A stretch of 64,000 nucleotides of DNA from Acetobacterium wieringae (GTDB taxonomy: Bacteria; Bacillota; Clostridia; Eubacteriales; Eubacteriaceae). Location: the NCBI RefSeq assembly GCF_026646375.1, contig NZ_JAIPPU010000011.1, forward strand, positions 87,904 through 151,903. Direction: 5' to 3'. Positions 1-9,665 of the stretch are shown here, piece by piece. Position 1 is the stretch's first letter; each line of letters starts with the position of its first letter. Below the pieces are notes generated by a model. That model did not search any database. It had not been told where the DNA came from and saw only the letters and a list, made by a program, of their open reading frames with translations. The position numbers and the translations under genes were made by a program.

Positions 1-956
1 ATATCGGTTTTTTCCAACTTGCCGTCATGGATCATGTCCATAAATTTGGAACCGAGGATATAGACAATATTGTAGGTTGGGTAGGGGTATTCTTCAGCCC
101 AGGCTTCATATAGAGAGATGTTGTCAACGACCAGTTTGGTTTTATCACTTTTTATAAACTCATCGGTAAAATCGGCGGCGCCGGGGAGACAAAAAAGCGC
201 TCCGGGTTTGATCCACTCGGAATCAACAAAGGGATAAGCCGATGGACCGGCGCCCATTGGGGTAGAGGTGGCAAAACTCAAAATATCTGAGTCACGGACA
301 CACTCTTCCAGGGTTTCACAGACAATAATTTCGGTAAATTGCGGACACTTTTCCTTGACGAATTCAATGCAACGGTCAATGGAGGCCTGGCCACGGCCTT
401 TTATTTTAAGGGTTGTCAGACTCGGTCGCAGTGCGGCAAACGTTTCGATGGCAGTGGAATTAATGACGCCAGGACCGATAATCGCCAGCACCTTGGCATC
501 TTTTAGGGCCAAATTTTTAACACCGACGCCAGGAACGGCTGCTGTCCGGTAAGCACTGAGGAGATTTGCAGACATCAAGGCAAGTGGTGCGCTGGTGTCC
601 TTGTCATTTAACATCATCATCAAAATTGAACGAGGTAGGTTTTTATGACGGTTTTCAACATTAGAACCGTACCATTTCATCCCGGCGACGTCAAACTTGC
701 CACCGACATAGGCAGGCATTGCCATAAAGCGGCGGTCTGGGCCGTTCTTCGGCATATTGGGGAATTCTGGTTCTTCCGGAAAGGTAATCATACAGCCGTG
801 GGAATTGCCATTATCACCACCCATCCGGTAGTCACCCTTGTCGAGCAGCTTTAACAACTCTTCCATACAGTCAGTACAGGCCACAACATCGCCGACACCA
901 GCCTTAATCATATCGGCTTCATTTAAATACAAAAAATCAATTCCAGGTAATGTCAT
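1..956 (-). CDS. Ornithine cyclodeaminase/mu-crystallin family protein (tyramine oxidase subunit B-like), 3' end outside window
   Basis: About 318 residues are visible and the C-terminus is cut by the left window edge. The ATG at 956 has a good GGAGG ribosome-binding site 8 nt upstream. The mid region has a Rossmann-type nucleotide-binding segment (IIGPGVINSTAIETF) typical of the ornithine cyclodeaminase/mu-crystallin family, whose members reduce imines or deaminate amino acids with NAD(P). The overall pattern resembles the clostridial proteins labelled tyramine oxidase subunit B, but that name implies no proven substrate. It lies just downstream of the AraC gene and next to an amine/opine dehydrogenase operon with RidA, so handling of an imine or enamine product is a reasonable inference. 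Confidence 0.75.
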   Translation of the reverse strand, partial: MTLPGIDFLYLNEADMIKAGVGDVVACTDCMEELLKLLDKGDYRMGGDNGNSHGCMITFPEEPEFPNMPKNGPDRRFMAMPAYVGGKFDVAGMKWYGSNVENRHKNLPRSILMMMLNDKDTSAPLALMSANLLSAYRTAAVPGVGVKNLALKDAKVLAIIGPGVINSTAIETFAALRPSLTTLKIKGRGQASIDRCIEFVKEKCPQFTEIIVCETLEECVRDSDILSFATSTPMGAGPSAYPFVDSEWIKPGALFCLPGAADFTDEFIKSDKTKLVVDNISLYEAWAEEYPYPTYNIVYILGSKFMDMIHDGKLEKTD

Positions 957-1025
957 AATATAAACCTCCAAATAGTTTTTATTTTAGTGTTCTTGAATAA
1001 ACAGGATGAACAAAGCTTTATGGTT

Positions 1026-1889
1026 TCAAATTCGGATTGCAGTTCCTTTGGTTAGGGATTTACGGTAATTTCCGGGGGAAATCCCTGTAAATTGTTTAAA
1101 TTCTTTAAGCAAATGAGATTGATCAAAATAACCCATGTCCGCTGCGATGGTTGAAATATGCTGATCTTTCCCCAGTGCCAGCAAAACATTTTGAAAACGG
1201 ATAATTTTCGAAAAAGTCTTTGGCGGCAAGCCAATTTCTTTATTGAAAAGTTGATTAATATAACGAGGCGTATAACCGACTTTTTGACTTAATTCATTAA
1301 CATTGATAATCCCGACGACCTTGGTGATTTCATCGACCATACGATAACTAAATGGGCGAACACCGGGGCTGTAATAGTTTTGATAATCAGGAATGTAGGC
1401 AGCAAGAAACAGCTCAATTTGTTCTTTAAAATCGTTGCTGCGGGTGATGCCTTCCATCATTGCCTGATCCTGACAGATTTCTGCAAGAGGCACAGAGCTC
1501 TCAGTCAGGCTGCCAATGGGATAGCCCTTCGGTAAAAAAGCTTTGCCGGGTAAAAAACGGATACCAAAGATGGTATCATTAAGATGAAAAACCGAAGCAT
1601 ACTCAATGGAGTGCATTTTTAGAACTGCGCCGTAGCAGGTTGCATCCAGATGATCCTGGCCGCAGCGGAAGACAATGTCGACGGTGCCATCAGGAACGAT
1701 GGTGGCGGTTTCTAACATTTCCTGGGTAACCTGGAAGTGGTAGAAGTGGGAGATGCCATAAGCCCGGTAGTCGAAGTACTCATAACCCTGAGAATGCTTG
1801 ACCATCAAGGGTTGTTTCGGAATGATGATACTTTCCTTTTCTTTTGGGGAAGAGGCATAAGAGCCATACCGTTGCAATAGATCGATCAT
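1026..1889 (-). CDS. AraC family transcriptional regulator
   Basis: 288 residues with the ATG at 1889. The open frame extends 50 codons further upstream, but that extension contains an intrinsic terminator of the preceding operon (1953-1990), so the internal ATG is the likelier start. The N-terminal two thirds is a ligand-sensing domain (around IVPDGTVDIVFRCG). The C-terminal ~100 residues are a double helix-turn-helix AraC domain, with motifs INVNELSQKVGYTPRYINQL and ISTIAADMGYFDQSHLLKEF. It sits between the amine/opine dehydrogenase operon and the ornithine-cyclodeaminase-family gene, all on the same strand. It probably activates one or both in response to their substrate (inference). Confidence 0.85.
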   Translation of the reverse strand: MIDLLQRYGSYASSPKEKESIIIPKQPLMVKHSQGYEYFDYRAYGISHFYHFQVTQEMLETATIVPDGTVDIVFRCGQDHLDATCYGAVLKMHSIEYASVFHLNDTIFGIRFLPGKAFLPKGYPIGSLTESSVPLAEICQDQAMMEGITRSNDFKEQIELFLAAYIPDYQNYYSPGVRPFSYRMVDEITKVVGIINVNELSQKVGYTPRYINQLFNKEIGLPPKTFSKIIRFQNVLLALGKDQHISTIAADMGYFDQSHLLKEFKQFTGISPGNYRKSLTKGTAIRI

Positions 1890-1952
1890 AGTAAAAACCT
1901 GAAGCGTGCGCTTTCCTTTCTGAACAAACTGGATAATGGGCAAGAGTCGGCA

Positions 1953-1990
1953 TAAAAAAAAGGATGCCGAAATTTCGATTTCGACATCCT
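1953..1990 (-). terminator. Intrinsic terminator of the amine/opine dehydrogenase operon
   Basis: On the minus strand a 12-bp stem with one mismatch (AGGATGTCGAAA-type arms, 1961-1972 with 1979-1990) is followed by a run of eight T. It lies 145 bp after the stop of the DAO-type gene and just before the AraC start. Confidence 0.8.
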
Positions 1991-2134
1991 TGTCTGAGTA
2001 GTTGCTGATTCTCTGCTTATTATGTATACAATATACCATAGTTCAAAATAAAAGAATAGTAAAAATCGGTACTAAATTACATTTACAATCATAATTAAGA
2101 AAATTCTAATTTACGTATTGTGCGTAGTTCAGGC

Positions 2135-3262
2135 TTATTGTTTAGGCTTAAAACGGTCGTAGCGGAGGGCTGACAAGTCGATAGTGGAGTGACCGTCAGC
2201 AATCATTTCTGCAACATTGTAGCCCACCGCTGGAGCAATCCCAAAGCCGTGGCCAGAAAAAGCGCAGGCGATATACAAACCCGGTACTTCTTCCACCGGG
2301 CTGATCACCGGAACATGGTCTGCACAGTCATCCAGCCAGCCAGCCCAGGCTCGGACAATTTTGGCATCGACCAGTGCAGGGAAGTATTTAATAATTCCAC
2401 GGCAGGTACAGGAGGCGCCGATACTACTGGAAATGGGGGTGCCGTTGTCTTTATTGAGGTGTTCAAAACCTGAGGATCCGCCAAAAACAAAGGAACCATG
2501 CTTGGACTGATGACCGTAAAAATCGGCATCAGCTGTCCCCAGCATTTGTAAGAACATTGGTGGCTCGGCTTCGGTAACCAGACATTCCATCTTAAGCGGC
2601 ATCATTGGCACATCGATGCCGACGGTCGCTAAAATTTTGCGACTGTCAAAACCGGCCGCCACCAGCACCTTATCAGCTTCATAAATGGCATCCGGAGTGA
2701 CAACCTGGCGGATTGCGCCCTTAATTTTGCGCAGTTCGAAGCAGGGCGCTTCGGTAATAAAGCGGACACCTAATTCCCGGGCTTTTTTATAGTAACCCAG
2801 GGTCGCAGTCAATGGATTGGCATGGCCGTCGGTAGGACACCAGCTGGCACAGGTAACCTCGTCGGAAAGGTAGGGATTGATGGCTCGAATTTCATCTCCA
2901 TTGATCATCCGGACATCCAATCCGCAAGCTACGGCCTTATCCGTCAAGCCCTGAAGGATTTTTTGATGGGCTTCCGTTTTACCCAACCGCAGATTACCTT
3001 TTTGGGTATATTCCACATCTACCCCCAGTTCTTCGGACAATCCCGGCCAGAGATTCTTAATCCCCCACATTGCCAATGGCAGTTCTCGGGTATCCCGACC
3101 GGACTGGCGGACACCGCCTCCATTACGGGACGAACCGCCAATGCCAATATCTTTGCTGGCCTCCAATACGGTCACGGATACGCCTTTCTTAGCCAGATAG
3201 TAAGCGGTGGCATTACCAATGATGCCGCCGCCAATAATGATAACATCACTATGTTTAGACAT
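2135..3262 (-). CDS. FAD-dependent oxidoreductase, DAO family (catalytic subunit of amine/opine dehydrogenase)
   Basis: 375 residues. The N-terminal FAD-binding motif VIIIGGGIIGNATAYYLAKK (about residues 7-26) and the GGSSRNGGGVRQ segment are typical of the DAO/sarcosine-oxidase-beta family, including HcnC, opine oxidase subunit B and D-amino-acid dehydrogenases. Such proteins oxidise a secondary or primary amine C-N bond at FAD and pass electrons to partner subunits. The gene overlaps the preceding BFD gene by 8 bp and is last in the operon. The substrate cannot be read from sequence. An opine, D-amino acid, proline derivative, sarcosine or glycine are all possible. Confidence 0.85.
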   Translation of the reverse strand: MSKHSDVIIIGGGIIGNATAYYLAKKGVSVTVLEASKDIGIGGSSRNGGGVRQSGRDTRELPLAMWGIKNLWPGLSEELGVDVEYTQKGNLRLGKTEAHQKILQGLTDKAVACGLDVRMINGDEIRAINPYLSDEVTCASWCPTDGHANPLTATLGYYKKARELGVRFITEAPCFELRKIKGAIRQVVTPDAIYEADKVLVAAGFDSRKILATVGIDVPMMPLKMECLVTEAEPPMFLQMLGTADADFYGHQSKHGSFVFGGSSGFEHLNKDNGTPISSSIGASCTCRGIIKYFPALVDAKIVRAWAGWLDDCADHVPVISPVEEVPGLYIACAFSGHGFGIAPAVGYNVAEMIADGHSTIDLSALRYDRFKPKQ

Positions 3263-3584
3263 GGGTCACCTCTTCATTTCCTAATACTTTCATTTCCACC
3301 GGCCGCATTGGCGACCGACTGGTGGCCGGATCCAACTGATCTGGGATGACGCCCAGCTCCCGGGCGATCAGATATTTAACCAGTTTGCCACAGGTCTGTC
3401 CCTGACAAAGTCCCATTCCAGCCCGCAGGTAACGTCGGATTTCATTAACGGTAAACATTCCGTCATGAATCGCCTGGCGAATTTCTCCTTTAGTGATTTC
3501 TTCGCAGCGGCAGATGATGATGGTGTCATCGAGCTGTGAAACGAAGGAACCAATATTTCGTGAACGATCATTAATAGATTTCAT
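3255..3584 (-). CDS. BFD-like [2Fe-2S]-binding subunit
   Basis: 109 residues. Four cysteines in the pattern CxC (residues 25 and 27) and CxxxxC (60 and 65) match the bacterioferritin-associated-ferredoxin-like [2Fe-2S] domain. In opine oxidases and related dehydrogenases this domain is often fused to the FAD/NAD subunit, but here it is a separate gene. It lies between the two flavoprotein genes, overlapping the downstream one by 8 bp, and likely relays electrons between their flavins. Confidence 0.85.
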   Translation of the reverse strand: MKSINDRSRNIGSFVSQLDDTIIICRCEEITKGEIRQAIHDGMFTVNEIRRYLRAGMGLCQGQTCGKLVKYLIARELGVIPDQLDPATSRSPMRPVEMKVLGNEEVTHV

Positions 3585-3602
3585 AGTCGTTTCTCCTCTT
3601 TC

Positions 3603-5210
3603 TTATTGTTCCATCGCTTGGGTCGTGGGCTGATAAAATCGGGCAGTCATGGCTTGCCCAGCCGGGACTTTGATGGTGACTAACGGCGTATGGTCAAAGG
3701 CTTTGGCATTGCGGACGTCGATGATTTCGGCGATGCCCAGCGGTTGACCGCTGCGGCTTAGGGCTGTTCCCTGTTCACCCTTTTGGGGTAGTGGTAAAAA
3801 TTCATAGGGTAGGGTAATGCTGGCAAAGCCCGGGGCGTAGTCTTCGTCGACCAGAAAGATGGCTTGGCCGGAACAGGCAGCAATACACATGCCACAACCG
3901 GTACAACTGCTGGCATCATCAATCTGTGGAAGAGCAGTGATGGTCTTGCCAACTTTAATGCAACCCTTGGTGCAGGCATCCTGACAGGGATTGCAGGGAA
4001 TGTTCTGGGTACATTCGATCACCGGATGGATGCCGGAATTTTTATCAGTCTGATTAGATCGATGAACAAAGCGCTCAAGATCGGTGTCTTCAAGGTAGCC
4101 TTTTTTAAGCAGACTCTGGGAAACGGCAATCCCTTCGTCGGTTTTGGCAACGGTTTTACCCTTGCTGCCGGGGGCGAACATGCCCTGATGCAGACTGTTG
4201 AGAGCGACTTCCAGGTCAGCCAGGCGTTTCTCTTTGTCCGACTCACTGAGAAAGCCCAGATAAGCGGCGGCGGCTAGACCTGACATCCGGCCCCCAATCA
4301 TGGCTGAGCTGGCTTCTTCGATGCCAGAAACATCCCCGGCAGCAAAGAGGCCGGGAATAGAGGTTTCGCCATTTTCAGAAACCAAGGGCACCTGACCGCC
4401 GCGCTTGGGATCATCAACCATTGTGCAACCCGCCATTTTTAGCAGTTGCGACATTGGCGAGAGACCGACGGCCAGACAGATGGTGTCGACATCAAAATGT
4501 TTCTGGGTGCCGGGGATCGGGGCGAAGTGCTCATCAAATTCGGCAATTGTTACGCCTGTGACGCAATCGGTTCCATCAGCTTTAGTAATGGTATGAGATA
4601 GATAGAAAGGCACCCCACAGCGGGCGATTTTGGCGGCGTGAACGCCATAGCCGCCAATCCTGGGAGCAGCATCCACCAGGGCTACTACTTCACAGCCAGC
4701 CTGCATCAGCTGGAAGCTGACCACCAGACCGACATTGCCGCTGCCCAGCATCAGTACCCGTTGACCGGGCTTGATGCCGTGAAGATTCATCATTGTCTGG
4801 GCGGCTCCGGCACCAATCACTCCAGGTAGGGTCCAGCCATCAAAGGTGACCATGTTTTCCGCTGCCCCAGTAGAAATAATGATGGTATCGGCCTTGAAGT
4901 GTGTCATTGCTTCTCCGATTTGAACCAGCACTTCTTTATCCAGATAAATGCCGGCGACGGTGGCATTGAGAAATACTTCAACTCCGGCTTCATCAGCCTC
5001 GGCGAGTAGTGTTTCACCAATTTTGTAACCGCGAATCTTGGCCTGGTGTTCTTTTGAACCGAAAAATTTATGGATTTGCTTAAATAATTGTCCGCCGGGT
5101 TTGGCATTTTCATCAAAAACGGCAACCTTCATGCCACAGCGGGCGGCTTCAATAGCCGCTGAGAGTCCGGCGGGACCGGCACCCACGACGATTAAATCAT
5201 AACGTTTCAT
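3603..5210 (-). CDS. NAD(P)/FAD-dependent oxidoreductase with C-terminal 4Fe-4S domain (HcnB/opine oxidase A-like)
   Basis: 535 residues. The ATG at 5210 overlaps the upstream stop as ATGA. The N-terminal FAD motif VVGAGPAGLSAAIEAARCG and a central NAD-binding motif (MLGSGNVGL) define a pyridine-nucleotide-disulfide-type fold. Around residues 395-455 there are clustered cysteines (CTQNIPCNPCQDACTKGC and CTGCGMCIAAC), consistent with two 4Fe-4S clusters. HcnB and OoxA proteins normally lack such clusters in this form, so this subunit may link amine oxidation to a ferredoxin-like pool. The longer open frame upstream of 5210 overlaps the previous gene and is not needed. Confidence 0.85.
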   Translation of the reverse strand: MKRYDLIVVGAGPAGLSAAIEAARCGMKVAVFDENAKPGGQLFKQIHKFFGSKEHQAKIRGYKIGETLLAEADEAGVEVFLNATVAGIYLDKEVLVQIGEAMTHFKADTIIISTGAAENMVTFDGWTLPGVIGAGAAQTMMNLHGIKPGQRVLMLGSGNVGLVVSFQLMQAGCEVVALVDAAPRIGGYGVHAAKIARCGVPFYLSHTITKADGTDCVTGVTIAEFDEHFAPIPGTQKHFDVDTICLAVGLSPMSQLLKMAGCTMVDDPKRGGQVPLVSENGETSIPGLFAAGDVSGIEEASSAMIGGRMSGLAAAAYLGFLSESDKEKRLADLEVALNSLHQGMFAPGSKGKTVAKTDEGIAVSQSLLKKGYLEDTDLERFVHRSNQTDKNSGIHPVIECTQNIPCNPCQDACTKGCIKVGKTITALPQIDDASSCTGCGMCIAACSGQAIFLVDEDYAPGFASITLPYEFLPLPQKGEQGTALSRSGQPLGIAEIIDVRNAKAFDHTPLVTIKVPAGQAMTARFYQPTTQAMEQ

Positions 5211-5530
5211 TCGCTGACCTCCAATGCGGTGACCCCATCCTGAGTCTGAACTCTCATCCCGGAAACTAACGGGGTAATACAGGTACGAATATTGGGAACT
5301 CCATCGACAATCATGACGCAGTCGGTGCAACGGCCGATGGCACAGAAGATGCCCCGGGGTTCATGGGCCTTGTGGGTATAGCGGTGAACCATCACCCCGG
5401 CGGCTTTCAGGGCCACAGCAATGGGTTCACCGGCAAAGCCTTCCATCGGCTTGCCATCCATAAAGAAGGATACCAACTGCCCTTTTTCCGGTTCGCCGAG
5501 AATGGGATGGTCGCTGATTCGTTTCATCAC
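5207..5530 (-). CDS. (2Fe-2S)-binding protein, small subunit of amine/opine dehydrogenase (HcnA-like)
   Basis: 107 residues. It has the plant-ferredoxin-type cysteine pattern near GIFCAIGRCTDCVMIVDG plus a distal cysteine in IRTC, as in HcnA and the small subunits of sarcosine/opine oxidases. It starts at 5530, overlapping the RidA stop by 4 bp, and ends in an ATGA overlap with the FAD/NAD subunit, so the subunits are translationally coupled. Confidence 0.85.
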   Translation of the reverse strand: MMKRISDHPILGEPEKGQLVSFFMDGKPMEGFAGEPIAVALKAAGVMVHRYTHKAHEPRGIFCAIGRCTDCVMIVDGVPNIRTCITPLVSGMRVQTQDGVTALEVSE

Positions 5531-5934
5531 TCACACCCACTTTCTTTAGAAATGATGATCGCAGTCATTTCAATCTCGCACAGTTGCGTGGGGCGGTTGA
5601 GCTCTGTTGTTCCCACTGCTGTGAATAATGGCCGATATTCTTTAAAAATCTCCGAGTAGGCGCGGCCAATTTCACCGCAATCGGACATTCGGGTGGCATA
5701 ACACATAACTTTGACGACATCAGCTGGGGTTGCGCCGGCTTCAGCTAAAAGTTTGACGTGCTTCTCAAAAATATATTTAGCCTGTGCATAGGGATCACCT
5801 TCGCCGTAAACACTGCCGTCTGGCTGAACCGAGGTGGTGCCACCGATCATAACCAAATTGCCAATCTTCACCATCCGTGAATAGCCTACTTTTTCTTCTA
5901 AGGGTGCTCCCGATGAATAATTAATTCTTGACAT
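5527..5934 (-). CDS. RidA family reactive intermediate deaminase
   Basis: 135 residues starting at the ATG at 5934, which has an AAAGGAAG ribosome-binding site 8 nt upstream. A start at 5988 is possible but has no such site. RidA proteins hydrolyse enamines/imines produced by amino-acid or amine oxidation. The typical region is near RMSDCGEIGRAYSEIF, ending with a GTTELNRPTQLCEIEMTAI-type strand that carries the conserved Glu. It is the first gene of a tightly overlapping operon whose other products are an FAD amine dehydrogenase complex, which fits removal of the imine product. Confidence 0.88.
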   Translation of the reverse strand: MSRINYSSGAPLEEKVGYSRMVKIGNLVMIGGTTSVQPDGSVYGEGDPYAQAKYIFEKHVKLLAEAGATPADVVKVMCYATRMSDCGEIGRAYSEIFKEYRPLFTAVGTTELNRPTQLCEIEMTAIIISKESGCE

Positions 5935-5986
5935 GGTATTAACTTCCTTTCGCAATAAATTCAAATAGATTTTTAGTCTTGTCTTC

Positions 5987-6029
5987 AAAAAATGACAAAG
6001 ACGTCGAAGCTTTTTTCGACGTCTTTGTC
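5987..6029 (-). terminator. Terminator-like hairpin in the leader of the amine/opine dehydrogenase operon
   Basis: Perfect 15-bp arms (5994-6008 and 6015-6029, containing GACGTCGAA) around a 6-nt loop are followed on the minus strand by ATTTTTTG. It lies about 50 bp upstream of the RidA start. It may be an attenuator for the operon or may end an unrecognised upstream minus-strand transcript. The rest of the 5935-6446 gap holds no convincing gene. Confidence 0.6.
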
Positions 6030-6414
6030 TTGATTTTTCTGTGGTTTTTTAGGTTGAATATAATATATCATAACAAGATAAACAGAAATAGTAACAATCG
6101 GAACAATTTGCAGCGATTTTCATGAATATAATTTGTAATTCATTAGTGTTCTGTCGTTTGGCTATGTCAAAAAGTTTAGTTGCCTTTTTATTTGATCTGT
6201 TATAGAATAAGTTCAATAAAATAATAACAGACATTAGATGAGTGCAAAGAAGCCGCCGACGCAGCTTTTTTGCGCTCTTTTTGGTTTGTTGGACAGAAAC
6301 CCAGGATTGGCTCAAATATTAAACAAATACAACAATTGATAAATATGATACAGCCATGCATGAGGTTATAAGTAGCACAAGCTACAATAATATATCGAAG
6401 TAGAAAGGACGAAA

Positions 6415-6434
6415 ATGATATCGAGGGATATCAT
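6415..6434 (+). repeat. Perfect inverted repeat just upstream of the chemoreceptor ribosome-binding site
   Basis: Arms ATGATATC and GATATCAT are separated by GAGG, ending about 13 bp before the ATG of the chemoreceptor gene. It could be an operator or a 5'UTR hairpin; function unknown. Confidence 0.5.
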
Positions 6435-6446
6435 AAGGAAAAGTGC

Positions 6447-9400
6447 ATGAATCATAAGAGAGGTTTACTTGTTCGGATGTTACTGGGGATTGGAGTGCCA
6501 GTTGCGGTTATTTTTGCAGCTGTCGCTGGAATTGCCTTGTATGTGGTGGATCGGTCGATTGCTGAAATTAAGGTTAATGAATTATCAGCCCGGTCTGAAT
6601 CGGTTTCAAATCAAATCGAAACATATTTTACGAAATATCTGGAGGATGCCAGTCAATTGTCAGCAAGTCCGGAAATTCAGAGTCTGTTCAATCAGGTCAC
6701 ACCGGGGGTGGGTATTACTTCAACTGCCAATTTTCCGGAAATTAAGCAGCATCTGGTCAACGTTGCAGCGTCAGATCCCCAAAATATTCAGGTGGCCTGG
6801 ATTGCTGACGTCGACTCCAGTCAATTTACCCAATCAGACGGTGTTGTGTCTGATCCATCCTATGACATAAATGCCCGACCCTGGTTCAAAGAACTGGTAG
6901 CGCAAAAAAAGGTTTTTATATCGGAGCCATATGTGGATATCACGACCCAGAAGATCATTGTCAGTGTCGTTGCCCCGGTATTTAAACCGGGAACCCAGGA
7001 GCTGGTGGGAGCCACCTGCGTGGATGTTTCCATCGATCGGATCAAAGAGATCATCGCAGAAAACAAAATTGGTGAAAGTGGATTTTTTGTGGTTTCAACC
7101 AGCAGCGGGATGGTATTTGACCATCCCAATAAAGAGTATAGCAATGGTACGCTCGCGGATACTGATATGTCAGAAAACATCATTGCGGCGCTGATGGATA
7201 AAACCTCCGGTCCGATCACCTATACAACTGGAGGCGTCGAAAGCCAGGGGTATGTCACCGAAATCGGTAACACCGGTTGGGTGCTGGCTACTGGGCTCCC
7301 AACGGCAGAGTTTAGTGAAACCTTCTCAGGAATTCGGACAATGATGTTACTGATTTTTGGTTTGGGACTGATCGTGATTCTGGGAATCATTGTGGCTTCA
7401 ACCCGAAATTTCATTCGACCGATTACCCGACTGGCCGCTGCGGCTGACCGACTGGCGTTGGGAGATATCAATATTGATGAAACCATGGCTGAAGATGCCA
7501 AAGATGATGAAATCGGTGAGTTGACCCGATCTTTTGTAAATATGGCCGAAAACATCCGGGAACAGTCAGAAACCGCTCAAGCAATTGCCAAAGGCGATTT
7601 ATCGATTGACATTCAGCCGAAATCCTCAGAAGATGTGCTGGGTAGCAGCATGGTTTCAATTAAAGAATCGATTGGCAACCTGGTTTCTGACACCATTATG
7701 CTTTCCGATGCGGCCATTCAGGGAGATTTCACCAGGCGGGCAGCGGTGAACAACCACTCTGGTGAATATGCACAGGTTATTGCTGGTGTTAATCAGACTC
7801 TGGACACGGTTGTAGACAAGATGTTCTGGTATGAGGCGATCATCGATGGAATTCCATTCCCGGTGCATGTCACGGATAATGATCTGAAATGGACCTTTAT
7901 GAATCATGCTTTTGAAGCTCTGATGATTGAGAATGGGGTAATTAAAGATCGTAGTTCAGCCTGCGGGATGGATTGTTTAAATGCTGGGACCAGTATTTGC
8001 CAGACCCATGGGTGCGGTATCAGACAACTGGTGGATTGTGGCCAGACAGAAAGTTATTTTGAATGGGTTGGTCGCAGCAATAAACAGGCGACGGCCTACC
8101 TCAAGAACAAAAATGGTGAAAACATCGGTTTTATCGAAGTAGTCACTGATCTTACCCCGATGATTCGAGTCAGTGATTATACCAAATCGGAAGTCACTCG
8201 TCTTGGTGCGAATCTGATGCGATTGGCCGAAGGTGATCTTGATTTTGACATGAATTGTATCGCTGCTGATGAATATACCTCAGAAGTCAGTGCTCAGTTT
8301 AGTGAAATCAATAACAGTTTGATGTTGGTTAAAGAATCAATTGGCACCCTGATTGATGATGCCAACATGATTACCAATGGCGTCATTGATGGAAATCTTC
8401 AGGTAAGAGCCGATGCCAGTACCTTCCAGGGAGCTTGGCGGGAAGTGGTTGGCGGCATGAATGCCATTCTCGAAGAATTGAATAAACCTCTGGGCGAAGT
8501 GAAAGACGTCATGACAGCTATTTCTAATGGAAACCTACGAGTTCGGATCAGTGGCGCTTATCGTGGCGATGTGGCTTTACTTAAGCAGAGTGTCAACTCC
8601 ACAGCCACACTGCTCGAGGAGGTTGTTGGCGAAATCACCGAGAAAATTGAACAATTGTCGCTGGGGAATCTGGATATTGCAAAAGCTCAAGCCTTCCGGG
8701 GCGATTTTGTAACCATATCCAATGCCCTTAATGTAATTATTGACTCGCTCAACGAAGTCATGGGTGATATTAACATCGCTGCTGAACAGGTCAATGTTGG
8801 CGCTAATCAGGTGTCCGACAGCAGTCAGGCATTGGCCCAGGGATCCACCGAGCAGGCTAGCTCGATACAGGAACTGACCGCTTCAATTGCTGAAATTGCT
8901 GATCAGACCAAAAATAACGCTGTGGATGCCAACAAGGCCAGAGAATTAGCCACCAATGTAATGGGAAATGCCGAAAAAGGCAATTATCAGATGACCGAGA
9001 TGCAACGCTCAATGGTGGAAATCAATAAATCGTCTGAAGATATTTCTAAAATTATCAAGGTTATTGATGACATTGCGTTTCAGACCAATATCCTGGCCCT
9101 TAACGCCGCCGTCGAAGCCGCCCGGGCGGGACAGCATGGCAAGGGTTTTGCAGTGGTAGCCGAAGAAGTTCGAACATTAGCCGCCAGAAGTGCTGAAGCT
9201 GCCAAAGAGACGACGATTCTGATTGAAGGTTCGATTAGTAATGTACAGGAAGGGACAAAAATAGCGAATGACACCGCCGGGGCTCTGGACGAAATCGTCA
9301 CCGGTATCGGCAAGGTTACCAGCTTAATTGGGAATATTGCTGGTGCTTCCAATGAACAGGCCACGGGTATTGCCCAGATTAACACCGGGGTTGATCAGAT

Positions 9401-9524
9401 TGCTCAGGTTGTTTCGCAGAATTCGGCTACCGCCGAACAAAGTGCGGCGGCCAGTCAGGAGCTTTCCGGACAATCCGTGTTACTGAAACAGATGATCGAT
9501 CAATTTAAAATCAGGAAGGCTTAG
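6447..9524 (+). CDS. Methyl-accepting chemotaxis protein with dCache, HAMP, Cys-rich PAS-like and MA domains
   Basis: 1025 residues. TM1 is about residues 9-31, an extracellular dCache-type sensor about 35-295, and TM2 about 298-320. HAMP units follow, then a PAS-like segment (about 465-575) that carries clustered cysteines ([19 protein letters not shown]). Further HAMP-like repeats lead to the signalling domain, with its hairpin tip near [20 protein letters not shown]. The ribosome-binding site is ATAAGGAAAA. dCache receptors usually bind small molecules such as amino acids. Its position divergent from the amine/opine operon suggests it might sense the same substrate (inference). Confidence 0.93.
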   Translation: MNHKRGLLVRMLLGIGVPVAVIFAAVAGIALYVVDRSIAEIKVNELSARSESVSNQIETYFTKYLEDASQLSASPEIQSLFNQVTPGVGITSTANFPEIKQHLVNVAASDPQNIQVAWIADVDSSQFTQSDGVVSDPSYDINARPWFKELVAQKKVFISEPYVDITTQKIIVSVVAPVFKPGTQELVGATCVDVSIDRIKEIIAENKIGESGFFVVSTSSGMVFDHPNKEYSNGTLADTDMSENIIAALMDKTSGPITYTTGGVESQGYVTEIGNTGWVLATGLPTAEFSETFSGIRTMMLLIFGLGLIVILGIIVASTRNFIRPITRLAAAADRLALGDINIDETMAEDAKDDEIGELTRSFVNMAENIREQSETAQAIAKGDLSIDIQPKSSEDVLGSSMVSIKESIGNLVSDTIMLSDAAIQGDFTRRAAVNNHSGEYAQVIAGVNQTLDTVVDKMFWYEAIIDGIPFPVHVTDNDLKWTFMNHAFEALMIENGVIKDRSSACGMDCLNAGTSICQTHGCGIRQLVDCGQTESYFEWVGRSNKQATAYLKNKNGENIGFIEVVTDLTPMIRVSDYTKSEVTRLGANLMRLAEGDLDFDMNCIAADEYTSEVSAQFSEINNSLMLVKESIGTLIDDANMITNGVIDGNLQVRADASTFQGAWREVVGGMNAILEELNKPLGEVKDVMTAISNGNLRVRISGAYRGDVALLKQSVNSTATLLEEVVGEITEKIEQLSLGNLDIAKAQAFRGDFVTISNALNVIIDSLNEVMGDINIAAEQVNVGANQVSDSSQALAQGSTEQASSIQELTASIAEIADQTKNNAVDANKARELATNVMGNAEKGNYQMTEMQRSMVEINKSSEDISKIIKVIDDIAFQTNILALNAAVEAARAGQHGKGFAVVAEEVRTLAARSAEAAKETTILIEGSISNVQEGTKIANDTAGALDEIVTGIGKVTSLIGNIAGASNEQATGIAQINTGVDQIAQVVSQNSATAEQSAAASQELSGQSVLLKQMIDQFKIRKA

Positions 9525-9561
9525 CAAAATAGTCATATCGTCAATCAAATAATAAATCCTT

Positions 9562-9589
9562 AGAGACCACCTGGAAAAAGGTGGTTTCT
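9562..9589 (+). terminator. Hairpin downstream of the chemoreceptor gene
   Basis: A 10-bp stem (AGAGACCACC with GGTGGTTTCT, one G-T pair) and an 8-nt loop, 38 bp after the stop. The following T-run is poor, so it is a weak intrinsic terminator. Confidence 0.5.
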
Positions 9590-9665
9590 GTAATTGTAAA
9601 ACCGATTGCGCTGTGATAAACTGAGTCTATAACAACTGCAAGAGCGGTACGCAGCTAAGGAGAAA

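Noticed and set aside
1890..2039. N-terminal extension of the AraC protein
   Set aside because: It contains the terminator of the upstream operon, and the internal ATG gives a normal-length AraC protein.
6049..6315. 88-codon minus-strand ORF between RidA and the chemoreceptor, followed by a terminator-like hairpin
   Set aside because: No ribosome-binding site, no recognisable domain, AT-rich and unlike nearby coding sequence. The hairpin is better explained as the operon leader.
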